Assembly (NCBI RefSeq): GCF_030166555.2
Contig: NZ_CP126461.2
From: Acholeplasma laidlawii_A
Lineage (GTDB): Bacteria > Bacillota_I > Bacilli_A > Acholeplasmatales > Acholeplasmataceae
Length of the DNA: 64,000 nucleotides
Direction: 5' to 3' (one strand)
The notes beneath the pieces are model-generated. The model worked only from the letters and a program-made list of their open reading frames with translations, made no database searches and had not been told where the DNA came from. Below, piece by piece: positions 52,671 to 62,200 of the stretch. The position numbers and the translations under genes were made by a program. How positions within the stretch are numbered: position 1 is the first letter of the stretch; each line of letters starts with the position of its first letter.

Positions 52671-53166
52671 GAGATGCCCCTTTCTGAATCCACTTGGATT
52701 TTCTTACATATGTTGTAAATAATAATCTAATCATCATAAAGATGAATGTAAATGCGAAAATGTTTGAACCATTATAAAGAAATGATATTTGACTTATACT
52801 TAAGTCTACTAAATAAAAGGATAAGAGATTACTTAAGTAAAACATGAGTCCAAATGTCATCAGTACAAATCTGTATAAGTATCTTACCATGAGTCCTTTG
52901 ATAAATACTTCAATACTCGTAAATAATAACATAGCTACTACAAAGGATTCAATCGATTCAAATTGAATGATTGGATAAAATCTTGAAGATAGTCCTACGA
53001 CTATACCACCCACTAAAAAGTTAATGATGGTAAGTAGTAATACATGATAACCAAAATTCATGTGTAAAATAAGTCCTAATTGGTAACCAATAATCGCCTT
53101 TTTTTTACGTATGATTTTATCCTTGTTGTCTTCATTTTTATTTGGATCGTTTGAATCATTTTGCAT
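52660..53166 (-). CDS. small integral membrane protein
   Basis: 168 residues. A charged N-terminus rich in Asn, Asp and Lys, then four membrane helices between ~35 and ~155. In Bacillus a four-helix protein of the phage-holin-like group (YvlD) sits next to hprK; this could be a distant equivalent, but similarity could not be confirmed. Coupled to hprK by an 11-base overlap. Confidence 0.55.
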   Translation of the reverse strand: MQNDSNDPNKNEDNKDKIIRKKKAIIGYQLGLILHMNFGYHVLLLTIINFLVGGIVVGLSSRFYPIIQFESIESFVVAMLLFTSIEVFIKGLMVRYLYRFVLMTFGLMFYLSNLLSFYLVDLSISQISFLYNGSNIFAFTFIFMMIRLLFTTYVRKSKWIQKGASHGL

Positions 53167-53178
53167 AAATAATTTTCC

Positions 53179-55992
53179 TTATAATAAATCTTTTAAATAT
53201 CTTCCAGTATAGCTATTATGATTTTTAGCTAACTCCTCTGGTGTACCCATACCTACAATATAACCACCTGCATGACCACCATCTGGTCCTAAGTCAATAA
53301 TATGATCTGCATTCTTTATCACATCTAGGTTATGTTCAATCACAACCATGGTTGCTCCTTGGTCTACAATTCTGTGTAATACGCTTACTAAGCGTTTTAC
53401 GTCATCTGTATGTAGTCCAGTAGTAGGTTCATCTAAAATAAATAATGTTTTAGATGTAATACGTTTATAGAGTTCTGATGCAAGTTTCACACGTTGAGCC
53501 TCACCACCAGATAAGGTTGGTGCAGATTGTCCTAATTTAATATAACCTAAACCTACATCTTGAATGGTTTTTAGTTTATCATAAATCTTAGGATGGTTTT
53601 CAAAGAAACTTACAGCTTCATCAATCGTCATATCTAATACATCTGCAACAGACTTACCACGATATTTTATTTGAAGGGTTTCATGATTATATCTTGTACC
53701 CCCACAAACCTCACATGGTACATAAACATCCGGTAAGAAGTGCATACTAATTTTAATGACACCATCACCGCTACAATGTTCACAACGTCCTCCGCGTACG
53801 TTAAATGAAAATCTTCCCTTTTTATAACCCCTCATTTTCGCTTCATTGGTAAGTGCGAAGACATCTCTAATATCATCAAATACACCTGTATAAGTTGCAG
53901 GGTTACTTCTTGGGTTATACCCAATTGGGGATTGTGATATTTCAATGATTTTATCTATATAACCATAGTCTTGAATCATATCATGACGTCCTGCTAATTC
54001 TTTAGAACGATATAATTTTTGTCTAAGTCCTTTTAAAAGTATCTCATTCACTAATGTAGACTTACCACTACCAGATACACCTGTAACAAGTGTTAGCTTA
54101 GATAATGGGATTGCAACCGAAATATCTTTAAGATTATTTTCTTTAGCACCAATAATCATAATATCTTTTCCGTTACCTTTACGTCTTACTTTAGGTACTT
54201 CTACTTTAAGTTCACCTTTTAAATACTTACCTGTTAAACTATTTGGATTGTCCATAACTTCTTGTGGTGTTCCAGCAGCCATAATACGTCCGCCGTATTC
54301 ACCAGCATATGGTCCAATATCCACTAAGTAATCAGATTCCAACATGGTGTCATGGTCATGTTCTACCACAATTAATGTATTACCAAGGTCCCTCATTTTT
54401 TTAAGTGAGTTGATAAGTCTTTCATTATCTTTTTGATGTAAGCCAATACTTGGTTCATCCAAGACATATAACACACCAGAAAGTTTAGAACCAATTTGAG
54501 TAGCCAATCTAATACGCTGTGCCTCACCCCCTGAAAGGGTTGCTGCACCGCGTGCTAGATTTAAGTAACCTAATCCAACATCATCTAAGAAGATAAGACG
54601 GTGACTAATTTCTTCAAGTAATAGTTTTGAAATTTGTTGTTGTTCGTTGTTTAAATCAAGGTTAAAAATTAAATCTTTTAGTTCTTCAACAGGTTTATCC
54701 ATCATTTCACTAATATTTAATCTTTTAATTTTTACAGATAATGCCGCTTCATTTAAACGGTGTCCCTTACATACAGGACAAGTAGATTCAGACATAAAGG
54801 ATTCAATCCATTTACGAATCCAATCTGATGTCGTTTCAATATATCTTCTGTTTAAGTTTTCAATAATACCTTCAAACTTAACACGTTTTTCATGACGTCT
54901 ACCGCTATTAGATACTAATGCGAATTCAATCTTTTCTTTAGTTCCATAAAGTATAATATCTAGCTTATCTTCTGGTATTTCTCTAATTGGTTGGTAAGGA
55001 TCGATACCATAATGTGCACATACAGTTTCAATTTCTTGAATATTAAGGTTATTTTCATCCGCATGACGATAAGGAATAATACCCCCATCAAGTAATCCTT
55101 TTTCAGGATTGACAACTAATTCTTTCGCTACTTCCATTTTTAGTCCTAAACCATTACAGTATGGACAAGCACCAATCGGTGTATTAAATGAAAATAACCT
55201 AGGTTCTAGTTCAGGTATTGTAAAATCACTACCCTCACAAAAGAAGCGCTCACTAAAGTCAATCACTTCATGATCATTTACGATGATTCTAGTTTTACCA
55301 TCACCAAATTTAGCAGCCATCTCCATAGCATCATATACTCTAGATCTTATACCTTCTTTAATAACTAATCTATCAATGACTACTGCAATATCATGAAATT
55401 TATTTTTATCTAAGGTTTCCATCTCTTCGATTAAGTGTACTTCACCATCGACCCAAACACGTGTAAATCCTTCTTTTAGCCATCCAGATAATTTATCTTT
55501 ATGCGTACCTTTTTGTCTACTAATTGTAGGTGCTACGATAATCACTTTAGAGTTTTCAGGTAGTTTTAAAACACGAAGCGTCATTTCTTCGATAGTTTGT
55601 TTGGTTACAGGTGTATCAGAACCCGGACAATATGGTACCCCTACACGAGCATAGAGTAATCTAAAGTAATCATAGATTTCAGTTACCGTACCAACAGTAG
55701 ATCTTGGGTTATTAGACGTTGTTCTTTGGTCAATTGAAATACTTGGTGATAAACCTTCTATTGAGTCAACATCCGGTTTTTCATAGTTACCTAAAAACTG
55801 TCTAGCATAACTAGATAACGACTCCATATAGCGTCTTTGACCTTCTTGATAGATTGTGTCAAATGCTAAACTTGACTTACCACTACCAGAAACACCAGTC
55901 ATAACAACCAGTTTGTTTTTAGGAATATCTAAGTCTATATTTTTTAAATTATTTTCTCTTGCGCCTTTAATGCGTAACCAATCATTATTCAT
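53179..55992 (-). CDS. uvrA: excinuclease ABC subunit A
   Basis: 937 residues, the usual length. Two ABC ATPase modules with Walker A GVSGSGKSS and GVSGSGKST, signatures LSGGEAQR twice, and zinc-binding CPYC, CPVC, CEHC and CEVC pairs. Finds bulky DNA lesions for UvrB. The gene order uvrA, membrane gene, hprK, lgt resembles Bacillus. Stop of ligA and start of uvrA overlap by 8 bases. Confidence 0.96.
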   Translation of the reverse strand: MNNDWLRIKGARENNLKNIDLDIPKNKLVVMTGVSGSGKSSLAFDTIYQEGQRRYMESLSSYARQFLGNYEKPDVDSIEGLSPSISIDQRTTSNNPRSTVGTVTEIYDYFRLLYARVGVPYCPGSDTPVTKQTIEEMTLRVLKLPENSKVIIVAPTISRQKGTHKDKLSGWLKEGFTRVWVDGEVHLIEEMETLDKNKFHDIAVVIDRLVIKEGIRSRVYDAMEMAAKFGDGKTRIIVNDHEVIDFSERFFCEGSDFTIPELEPRLFSFNTPIGACPYCNGLGLKMEVAKELVVNPEKGLLDGGIIPYRHADENNLNIQEIETVCAHYGIDPYQPIREIPEDKLDIILYGTKEKIEFALVSNSGRRHEKRVKFEGIIENLNRRYIETTSDWIRKWIESFMSESTCPVCKGHRLNEAALSVKIKRLNISEMMDKPVEELKDLIFNLDLNNEQQQISKLLLEEISHRLIFLDDVGLGYLNLARGAATLSGGEAQRIRLATQIGSKLSGVLYVLDEPSIGLHQKDNERLINSLKKMRDLGNTLIVVEHDHDTMLESDYLVDIGPYAGEYGGRIMAAGTPQEVMDNPNSLTGKYLKGELKVEVPKVRRKGNGKDIMIIGAKENNLKDISVAIPLSKLTLVTGVSGSGKSTLVNEILLKGLRQKLYRSKELAGRHDMIQDYGYIDKIIEISQSPIGYNPRSNPATYTGVFDDIRDVFALTNEAKMRGYKKGRFSFNVRGGRCEHCSGDGVIKISMHFLPDVYVPCEVCGGTRYNHETLQIKYRGKSVADVLDMTIDEAVSFFENHPKIYDKLKTIQDVGLGYIKLGQSAPTLSGGEAQRVKLASELYKRITSKTLFILDEPTTGLHTDDVKRLVSVLHRIVDQGATMVVIEHNLDVIKNADHIIDLGPDGGHAGGYIVGMGTPEELAKNHNSYTGRYLKDLL

Positions 55993-57964
55993 TAATCTTC
56001 ACCTTGAATGTAGCCTCATCCATAACTTCTATACCCAGTTCTAATGCCTTGGTAAGTTTAGAACCAGCCTCTTTACCTGCTAAAACATAATCTGTCTTTT
56101 TAGAAACAGATCCACTAACCTTACCACCTAATTTTTCAATGATATCACTTGCTTCAGTTCTTGAAAAATCATCTAGCGTGCCTGTAACAACAAATGTCTT
56201 ACCATTAAATGGATGTGTTGTAACAACATCGACCTTATAAGTCATTTGTAGTCCTAAGTTCTTTAATTCTTCTAATATATGTTGGTTCGATTCATTAGAG
56301 AAATAAGTAGTTACACTATCTGCAATTTCTGGACCAATATCAGGTATTTGAATTAAATCCTCATATTTTACTTCACTTAGTAACGCTATTGATGGATAGT
56401 GATTTAATAATGTTTTTGCAACTTTTGCACCCACATTTTTAATACCTAATCCAAAGATAAGTCTATCTAAGGTTTGCATCTTAGATGCTTCAATGGCATT
56501 AAGCAGTTTTTCTACCTTCTTTTTACCGAATCCAGGTAGTTCTTCTAATTGATCTTTAAAGGTATGTAATTTGTAGATATCCGGTATCGTTTGAAGATAG
56601 GTTTGATCATGTAAAAGTTCAACAACCTTTTCTCCTAATGTATCTATATCCATAGCAACTCTACTTGCAAAATGAATAAGCCCAAATACGTTTTTACCCG
56701 GGCAATTATTATTTGTACAATAATAATCCGCCTCACCTTGTTTTCTTTCTAAACTTGATTCACAAGCCGGACAATGTTTAATCATTTCAAATGGTGCTTG
56801 GTTGGTTCTACTATCCATTACGACTTCAATCACTTCAGGTATGATTTCCCCTGCTTTATGAACTAATACTTGATCATGAATTCGAATGTCTTTATTTAAT
56901 ATATAATCTTCGTTATGTAGTGTAGCTCTAGATACTAAAGAACCAGATATAAATACTGGTGTTAATACAGCAACCGGTGTAATCACACCAGTACGTCCTA
57001 CTTGGAAGATGATATCTTCAACTTGAGTAATTTGTTTTTCAGCCTCAAACTTATATGCGCCTGCATACTTAGGATATTTAGCCGTGTAACCAATTGTTTC
57101 ATAATGTTCAAACTGGTTAACTTTAATAACTACACCATCTGTATCATATGGTAATGTTTTTCTTAAAATGTCATAGTTATCAATAGCATCTGATAATGCA
57201 TCTAAATTATCAACAAGTTTATAATGAGGATTTACTGGAAACCCTAGTTCTGATAAAAATTCTAACGTTTCTTTTTGTGTGTTATTAAAATTACTTGCAC
57301 CTACTACAGTATAGGTAAAGAGATCCAACCTTCTTTTAGCAACCACTTTAGTATCTAGTTGTCTGACTGTACCAGCTGCTGCATTTCTAGGATTTACAAA
57401 TAAATCTAGATTACTATTAGCACGTTCTAAATTCACTTCTTTAAATGTCTTATGAGACATATAAATTTCACCACGTACTTCAATATCTAAAGGTTTAGAT
57501 AATTGTAGTGGTAAGGTTTTAATGGTCTTAACATTTTCAGTAATATCTTCACCCACCACACCATTACCACGAGTAGCTGCCTTTTTAAATATACCTTTTT
57601 CATATATGAGGGTTACTGCTAAACCATCAATTTTAAGTTCAGTTGTAAAACTAGTGTTTGGTATAACTTTTTGAATTCTATCATAAAAGACCTTTAATTC
57701 TTCCTTATTAAATATATTGGATAGACTCATCATTGGTACCGTATGTGTATGCTTTTTAAAGGCATCTAAAACAATACCACCAATTTTTTTAGTTGGCGAA
57801 GTTTCATCATCATATTCTGGATATTTAGTTTCAAGTTCAATCAACTCACGCATTAATCCATCATAGACAAAATCACTAATAATCGGTTGATCTTTTGTAT
57901 GATATAGGTAGTTTGCTTCATTGATTAGTTTTCTTAGCTCTTTGATTCTAGTCTGTATGTCCAT
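55985..57964 (-). CDS. ligA: NAD-dependent DNA ligase
   Basis: About 659 residues. Adenylation lysine in TTELKIDGLAVTL, four-cysteine zinc finger (CPACESSL...CTNNNCPG), helix-hairpin-helix repeats and a C-terminal BRCT domain (FVVTGTLDDFSRTEA). Joins Okazaki fragments and repair nicks using NAD. The ATG at 57964 is preferred over 57973 because AAAGGTGAT precedes it. 74 bases after the compact helicase gene. Confidence 0.95.
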   Translation of the reverse strand: MDIQTRIKELRKLINEANYLYHTKDQPIISDFVYDGLMRELIELETKYPEYDDETSPTKKIGGIVLDAFKKHTHTVPMMSLSNIFNKEELKVFYDRIQKVIPNTSFTTELKIDGLAVTLIYEKGIFKKAATRGNGVVGEDITENVKTIKTLPLQLSKPLDIEVRGEIYMSHKTFKEVNLERANSNLDLFVNPRNAAAGTVRQLDTKVVAKRRLDLFTYTVVGASNFNNTQKETLEFLSELGFPVNPHYKLVDNLDALSDAIDNYDILRKTLPYDTDGVVIKVNQFEHYETIGYTAKYPKYAGAYKFEAEKQITQVEDIIFQVGRTGVITPVAVLTPVFISGSLVSRATLHNEDYILNKDIRIHDQVLVHKAGEIIPEVIEVVMDSRTNQAPFEMIKHCPACESSLERKQGEADYYCTNNNCPGKNVFGLIHFASRVAMDIDTLGEKVVELLHDQTYLQTIPDIYKLHTFKDQLEELPGFGKKKVEKLLNAIEASKMQTLDRLIFGLGIKNVGAKVAKTLLNHYPSIALLSEVKYEDLIQIPDIGPEIADSVTTYFSNESNQHILEELKNLGLQMTYKVDVVTTHPFNGKTFVVTGTLDDFSRTEASDIIEKLGGKVSGSVSKKTDYVLAGKEAGSKLTKALELGIEVMDEATFKVKINE

Positions 57965-58038
57965 AATTATCACCTTTAGATTATTATACCACGAGGCCTA
58001 CTGTGTCATGAATATTTTAGCAGGAGAATACGGTAATT

Positions 58039-59187
58039 TTACACATACTTTATTTTCATGTTTGTATTTTTTATAAATGCTGTTTTCTTTGTGGAAAACA
58101 TAAATAGGTAGTCCATCGCTCGTGTCATACCTACAAACAATAACCTTCTTTCTTCCTCAGTATTTTTGTAAATATTTACTTTATCATAAGGAAGGTCTTC
58201 TATTCCAACAATAAATACAGCCCTAAATTCAAGACCTTTAGATTCATGGAAACTTAAAAATCTAACACAAAATAAATAATGTCTTTTAAGTAGTTGTTTT
58301 AAGTAAGCTATTTGATAATGATTTCTAAATAAAATCACTGCATCAAATAATTTATGTTTTTTAATTATATTGATAATCTCTTCATACAGTCTATCCTTGT
58401 TACCAATATAAGTTATAGGTACATGACTCTTATCTTTAATACCTATTAATCGCTTGTTATAGCGATTAATGTTTTTCTTAATGAGCTTATTAGATACATC
58501 TAATATCCATGGATTAGATCTGTAATTCATTTCTAACTTCAGTAATTTTGCAGCGTAATCTTTGATATATCGGCCAATCAGTTCTACTCTTGCACCTCTA
58601 AATGCATAAATAGATTGGTCAGGGTCTCCTACTGCAAATATATGTACACCTTCTTTAAACATCCTTTTTAGGAGTTCATATTGTAGTAGATTGGTATCTT
58701 GAAACTCATCTATAAATATATGTTTAAATGGATGATTACCCATATATGGAAATGCTTCAATCATTAGGTCATCAAAATCTAGTAAGTTACGTGTATTTAA
58801 GTACGCCTCATATGTATGATATATTTTTGGTTTCTTACTTGTTTTTAAACTATTTTTATAGGTTGCAACCTTAAGTACCTCATCCGGACTAAATTCGTTA
58901 TTATACTCAAATACTTGAAATGTTTTATGACTACTTAAGACCTGGTAACAATACCCATGAAAGGTGTGCGTTGCTACATCATAACCATGAAGTCTTTCTT
59001 TCATTTCATCGGTTGCTTTATTGGTAAATGTAATACATAAGATTTCATTTGGATCCACTCCATTTAAAATCAACCGCTTAATTCTTTCCACAATAACTCT
59101 AGTTTTTCCACTACCAGCACCTGCAATTAAAAATATACATCTTTCATTAGATGTTACAGCAAGTTCTTGTTCTTTATTTAATAACAT
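58039..59187 (-). CDS. compact UvrD-type superfamily 1 helicase
   Basis: 382 residues, about half the normal UvrD/PcrA size. All core motifs are in order: AGAGSGKT, ITFTNKATDEM, THTFHGYCY, FIDEFQDTNLL, GDPDQSIYAFRGA, EMNYRSNPWI, SFHESKGLEF and ERRLLFVGMTRA. The large 1B and 2B inserted domains are missing or very short, so it is a minimal motor rather than a broken gene. The full-size PcrA is encoded at the right edge of the window, so this is a second helicase. Ribosome site AAAGGAGG. Function in repair with ligA is likely but unproven. Confidence 0.8.
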   Translation of the reverse strand: MLLNKEQELAVTSNERCIFLIAGAGSGKTRVIVERIKRLILNGVDPNEILCITFTNKATDEMKERLHGYDVATHTFHGYCYQVLSSHKTFQVFEYNNEFSPDEVLKVATYKNSLKTSKKPKIYHTYEAYLNTRNLLDFDDLMIEAFPYMGNHPFKHIFIDEFQDTNLLQYELLKRMFKEGVHIFAVGDPDQSIYAFRGARVELIGRYIKDYAAKLLKLEMNYRSNPWILDVSNKLIKKNINRYNKRLIGIKDKSHVPITYIGNKDRLYEEIINIIKKHKLFDAVILFRNHYQIAYLKQLLKRHYLFCVRFLSFHESKGLEFRAVFIVGIEDLPYDKVNIYKNTEEERRLLFVGMTRAMDYLFMFSTKKTAFIKNTNMKIKYV

Positions 59188-59251
59188 GTATATACCTCCT
59201 TTAATTTTATAGTAGTTATAACATGCTAAAAATACTTTTATAAAGTAAAAA

Positions 59252-59279
59252 CCACAATCTCTAAGATTAGAGATTGTGG
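59252..59279 (-). terminator. intrinsic terminator after the large lipoprotein gene
   Basis: Twelve-pair stem CCACAATCTCTA/TAGAGATTGTGG with a four-base loop and a T-run on the minus strand. Confidence 0.85.
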
Positions 59280-59294
59280 CTTATGTTTAAATCT

Positions 59295-62200
59295 TTATGC
59301 GACTGAAACTGTTAAAGTAACATTTTCAGAACTGTTATTAAATAAGGATGCAACTGTTAAAGAAACGTTGATTTTACCACCTTGATTCCATGAGTAAGTA
59401 TTTAAGTTTAGTGTACCACTTGTAAGTAGGTCACTTTGTTTAATTGAACGATTACCCGGAATTGAATTGTTTTTATCTGCTTCTAAGATTTGATTGATGA
59501 AACTTGAAGAACCTTCATTGTCATTTATAAAGTATTCTCCCCAAAATACAGGGTTAGATGTAAGTCTTGCATCAATATGATATACAACTATACCTGCGTT
59601 ACTTGGAATATATTCTAATCCTGAATGTGCACTATATAATCCGTTAGGTGTATAGAACATAACAAGTAGATACTCGTCAAATGCATTACCATCATTTAAA
59701 TCACTTGAGTTAAACGGAATTAATAAAGTATTGTTTAAACCATCTTTATCTGTTGAGTAACTATCAAGTGTTACTTGGTAAGTTCCTTTTTGAGCTATGA
59801 GTGGTTGTAACCAACCAAATACTAATTTATTGAATGGACCGTGATCCCCTGCATTAGCATCCATCATGTCAAATCCACCCATTGGTCCATACTGTTCGCC
59901 ATCATATGGATAGAAGTCTACTATACCCATTAAGTGACCAAGTTCATGGATGTAGGTTTCACTGTTTAATATTAAATCACTATTTCCAGGTAATGAATCA
60001 TTCATGAAATCATAACTTGCCCAGAAATAATATTCAAAGTTTTTACCGTCTAATTCACTTACACTACCAACGATATCCGGGTTAGATACATATACCCAAG
60101 CCCACCATGGATCCACATCATAATTGTAATCAGTTGAGTAGATGAAGATAATTGAATCAATGACACCGTCATTATTAGAGTCATATTTACTAAAATCAAT
60201 TGTACTATCAAGTGCAGTTAATGCATCTAAAATAGCGTGTTGATCACCGTCTTGACCTTTACCTTCGTAATAGGACTTAACATTACTTGTTACGTGTTTA
60301 TCTAAGATATCAAAATTTAAATCAAGTAACCCAAAACTACTCTTATAGTAATAACTTGCAACACTTTCCCAACCTGTATCTAGACTTGTACCATTAAATA
60401 CTTTATCAAGTTTAGTTTTATAACTTGCTTCAAATGGTACATTTTGAATTTCTACAGGAACAACTAATACATCATATGTACCAGTTGAAGGTAAACCTGA
60501 CATACTAAATTGAGAAACTTCGTATTCATTAATGGATTGACGTTTTGAAAGAGTTTCTAAAACAACTTCTTCCATGACTGCATCAAACTGATAGATATAT
60601 ACTTCTAAACTTTCAGTACCTTTAATAATGTACATTGCATATGCTAAATCATCATTTACAACATATACATAAACATCATGTCCTATTAACAATGATAAAT
60701 CATTATCTTTTTCAAACGATTTATTAAGTATGAGATTGATATATGTTGTGTATAAAGTATCTACATCTAAGGTTGTTGAGCCAACAACCTTAAATGACTT
60801 CTCATTTACTTTAGTTACTTTTAAATTACTTAAGTCTGCAAAATCTGGCATATAAGTATTAAAATCTAAATCATCAAACTTAGCTTCTAAATCTGTTACA
60901 ACATCACTCCATAATTCATAAACTGGTGCTGGTGCTTTCCCTGATAATAAATTCACATTAAAGATCATGAATTGTCCGCCATTAGATGTAGCACCTGAAC
61001 CCTGGAATAATAATCTAAATTTAGATGCGTTAATACCAGAGATAGTAATTAATGTTTTACTTGTTGTAATTTGGCTATAGAAGTCTCCATTAGCTAAATC
61101 AGTCCAAACACCATTATTAAATACTTGCAGTTTAGCCCCTGCTAGGTTTGGACTAAAGCTTGTTCTTGCTTGTATTTCAAAACTCATTGTATCAATTACA
61201 TTACCTAGTGCATCTATTTCAAGATATACTGTAGGGTTTGCATTTCCACTTACATTAGCTGCAAAAATCTTACCCAATGATAAACCACCTGGTGCGGTTT
61301 GAGTAATATTTGCTATATGGCTTGCTTTTACAATCACTTTGTTTGTACTGCCAGCAAAATTTAGTGTAACATCGATATTATTTTTATAACTTCCATCTAA
61401 TGTAGTAGTAGTTGTGTCTTGAACATTAAAGCTATAATACTCACCAATTTCAGGTTCAACTGGATCTACTGGAGTAGTACCTGCTTTATCCCCATAAATA
61501 GCTAAACCAAATACTGTTAGACCAGGATATGTTTCTTCATCCATAAAGATATATGCAAAATAATCACCTAGTTTATAAGCATCTTCTAACGCATCATAAG
61601 TTAGTTGACTTTCAAGTAATGCGATGTAGCTATCTGCATCTGCTTCAGACCATGTAAAGATATCAACATATACTTCAAAGTATGTTTCATCGCTTAAATC
61701 AGTAATTAGTGAATCTTCTGAAACAATTGCCGGTAATAAAGCATAAATATCAAATCCAAAAATACCGTTTATTACATCTTTATCAAAAGGAGCGCCAACT
61801 GGGTCTACTGGATCAACTGGATCTACCGGTGTGGTACCTTCTTTGTCACCATAAATAGCTAAACCAAATACTGTTAGACCAGGATATGTTTCTTCATCCA
61901 TAAAGATATATGCAAAATAATCACCTAGCTTATAAGCATCTTCTAACGCATCATAAGTTAGTTGACTTTCAAGTAATGCGATGTAGCTATCTGCATCTGC
62001 TTCTAGACATGTAAAGATATCTACATAGACTTCAACATATGTTTCATCACTTAAATCAGTGATGATCACATTATTAGATGTAATTGCTGGTAATAAAGCA
62101 TAAATATCAAATCCAAAAATTCCGTTTAATACATCTTTATCAAAAGGAGCGCCAACTGGGTCTACTGGATCAACTGGGTCTACTGGTGTAGTACCCACTA

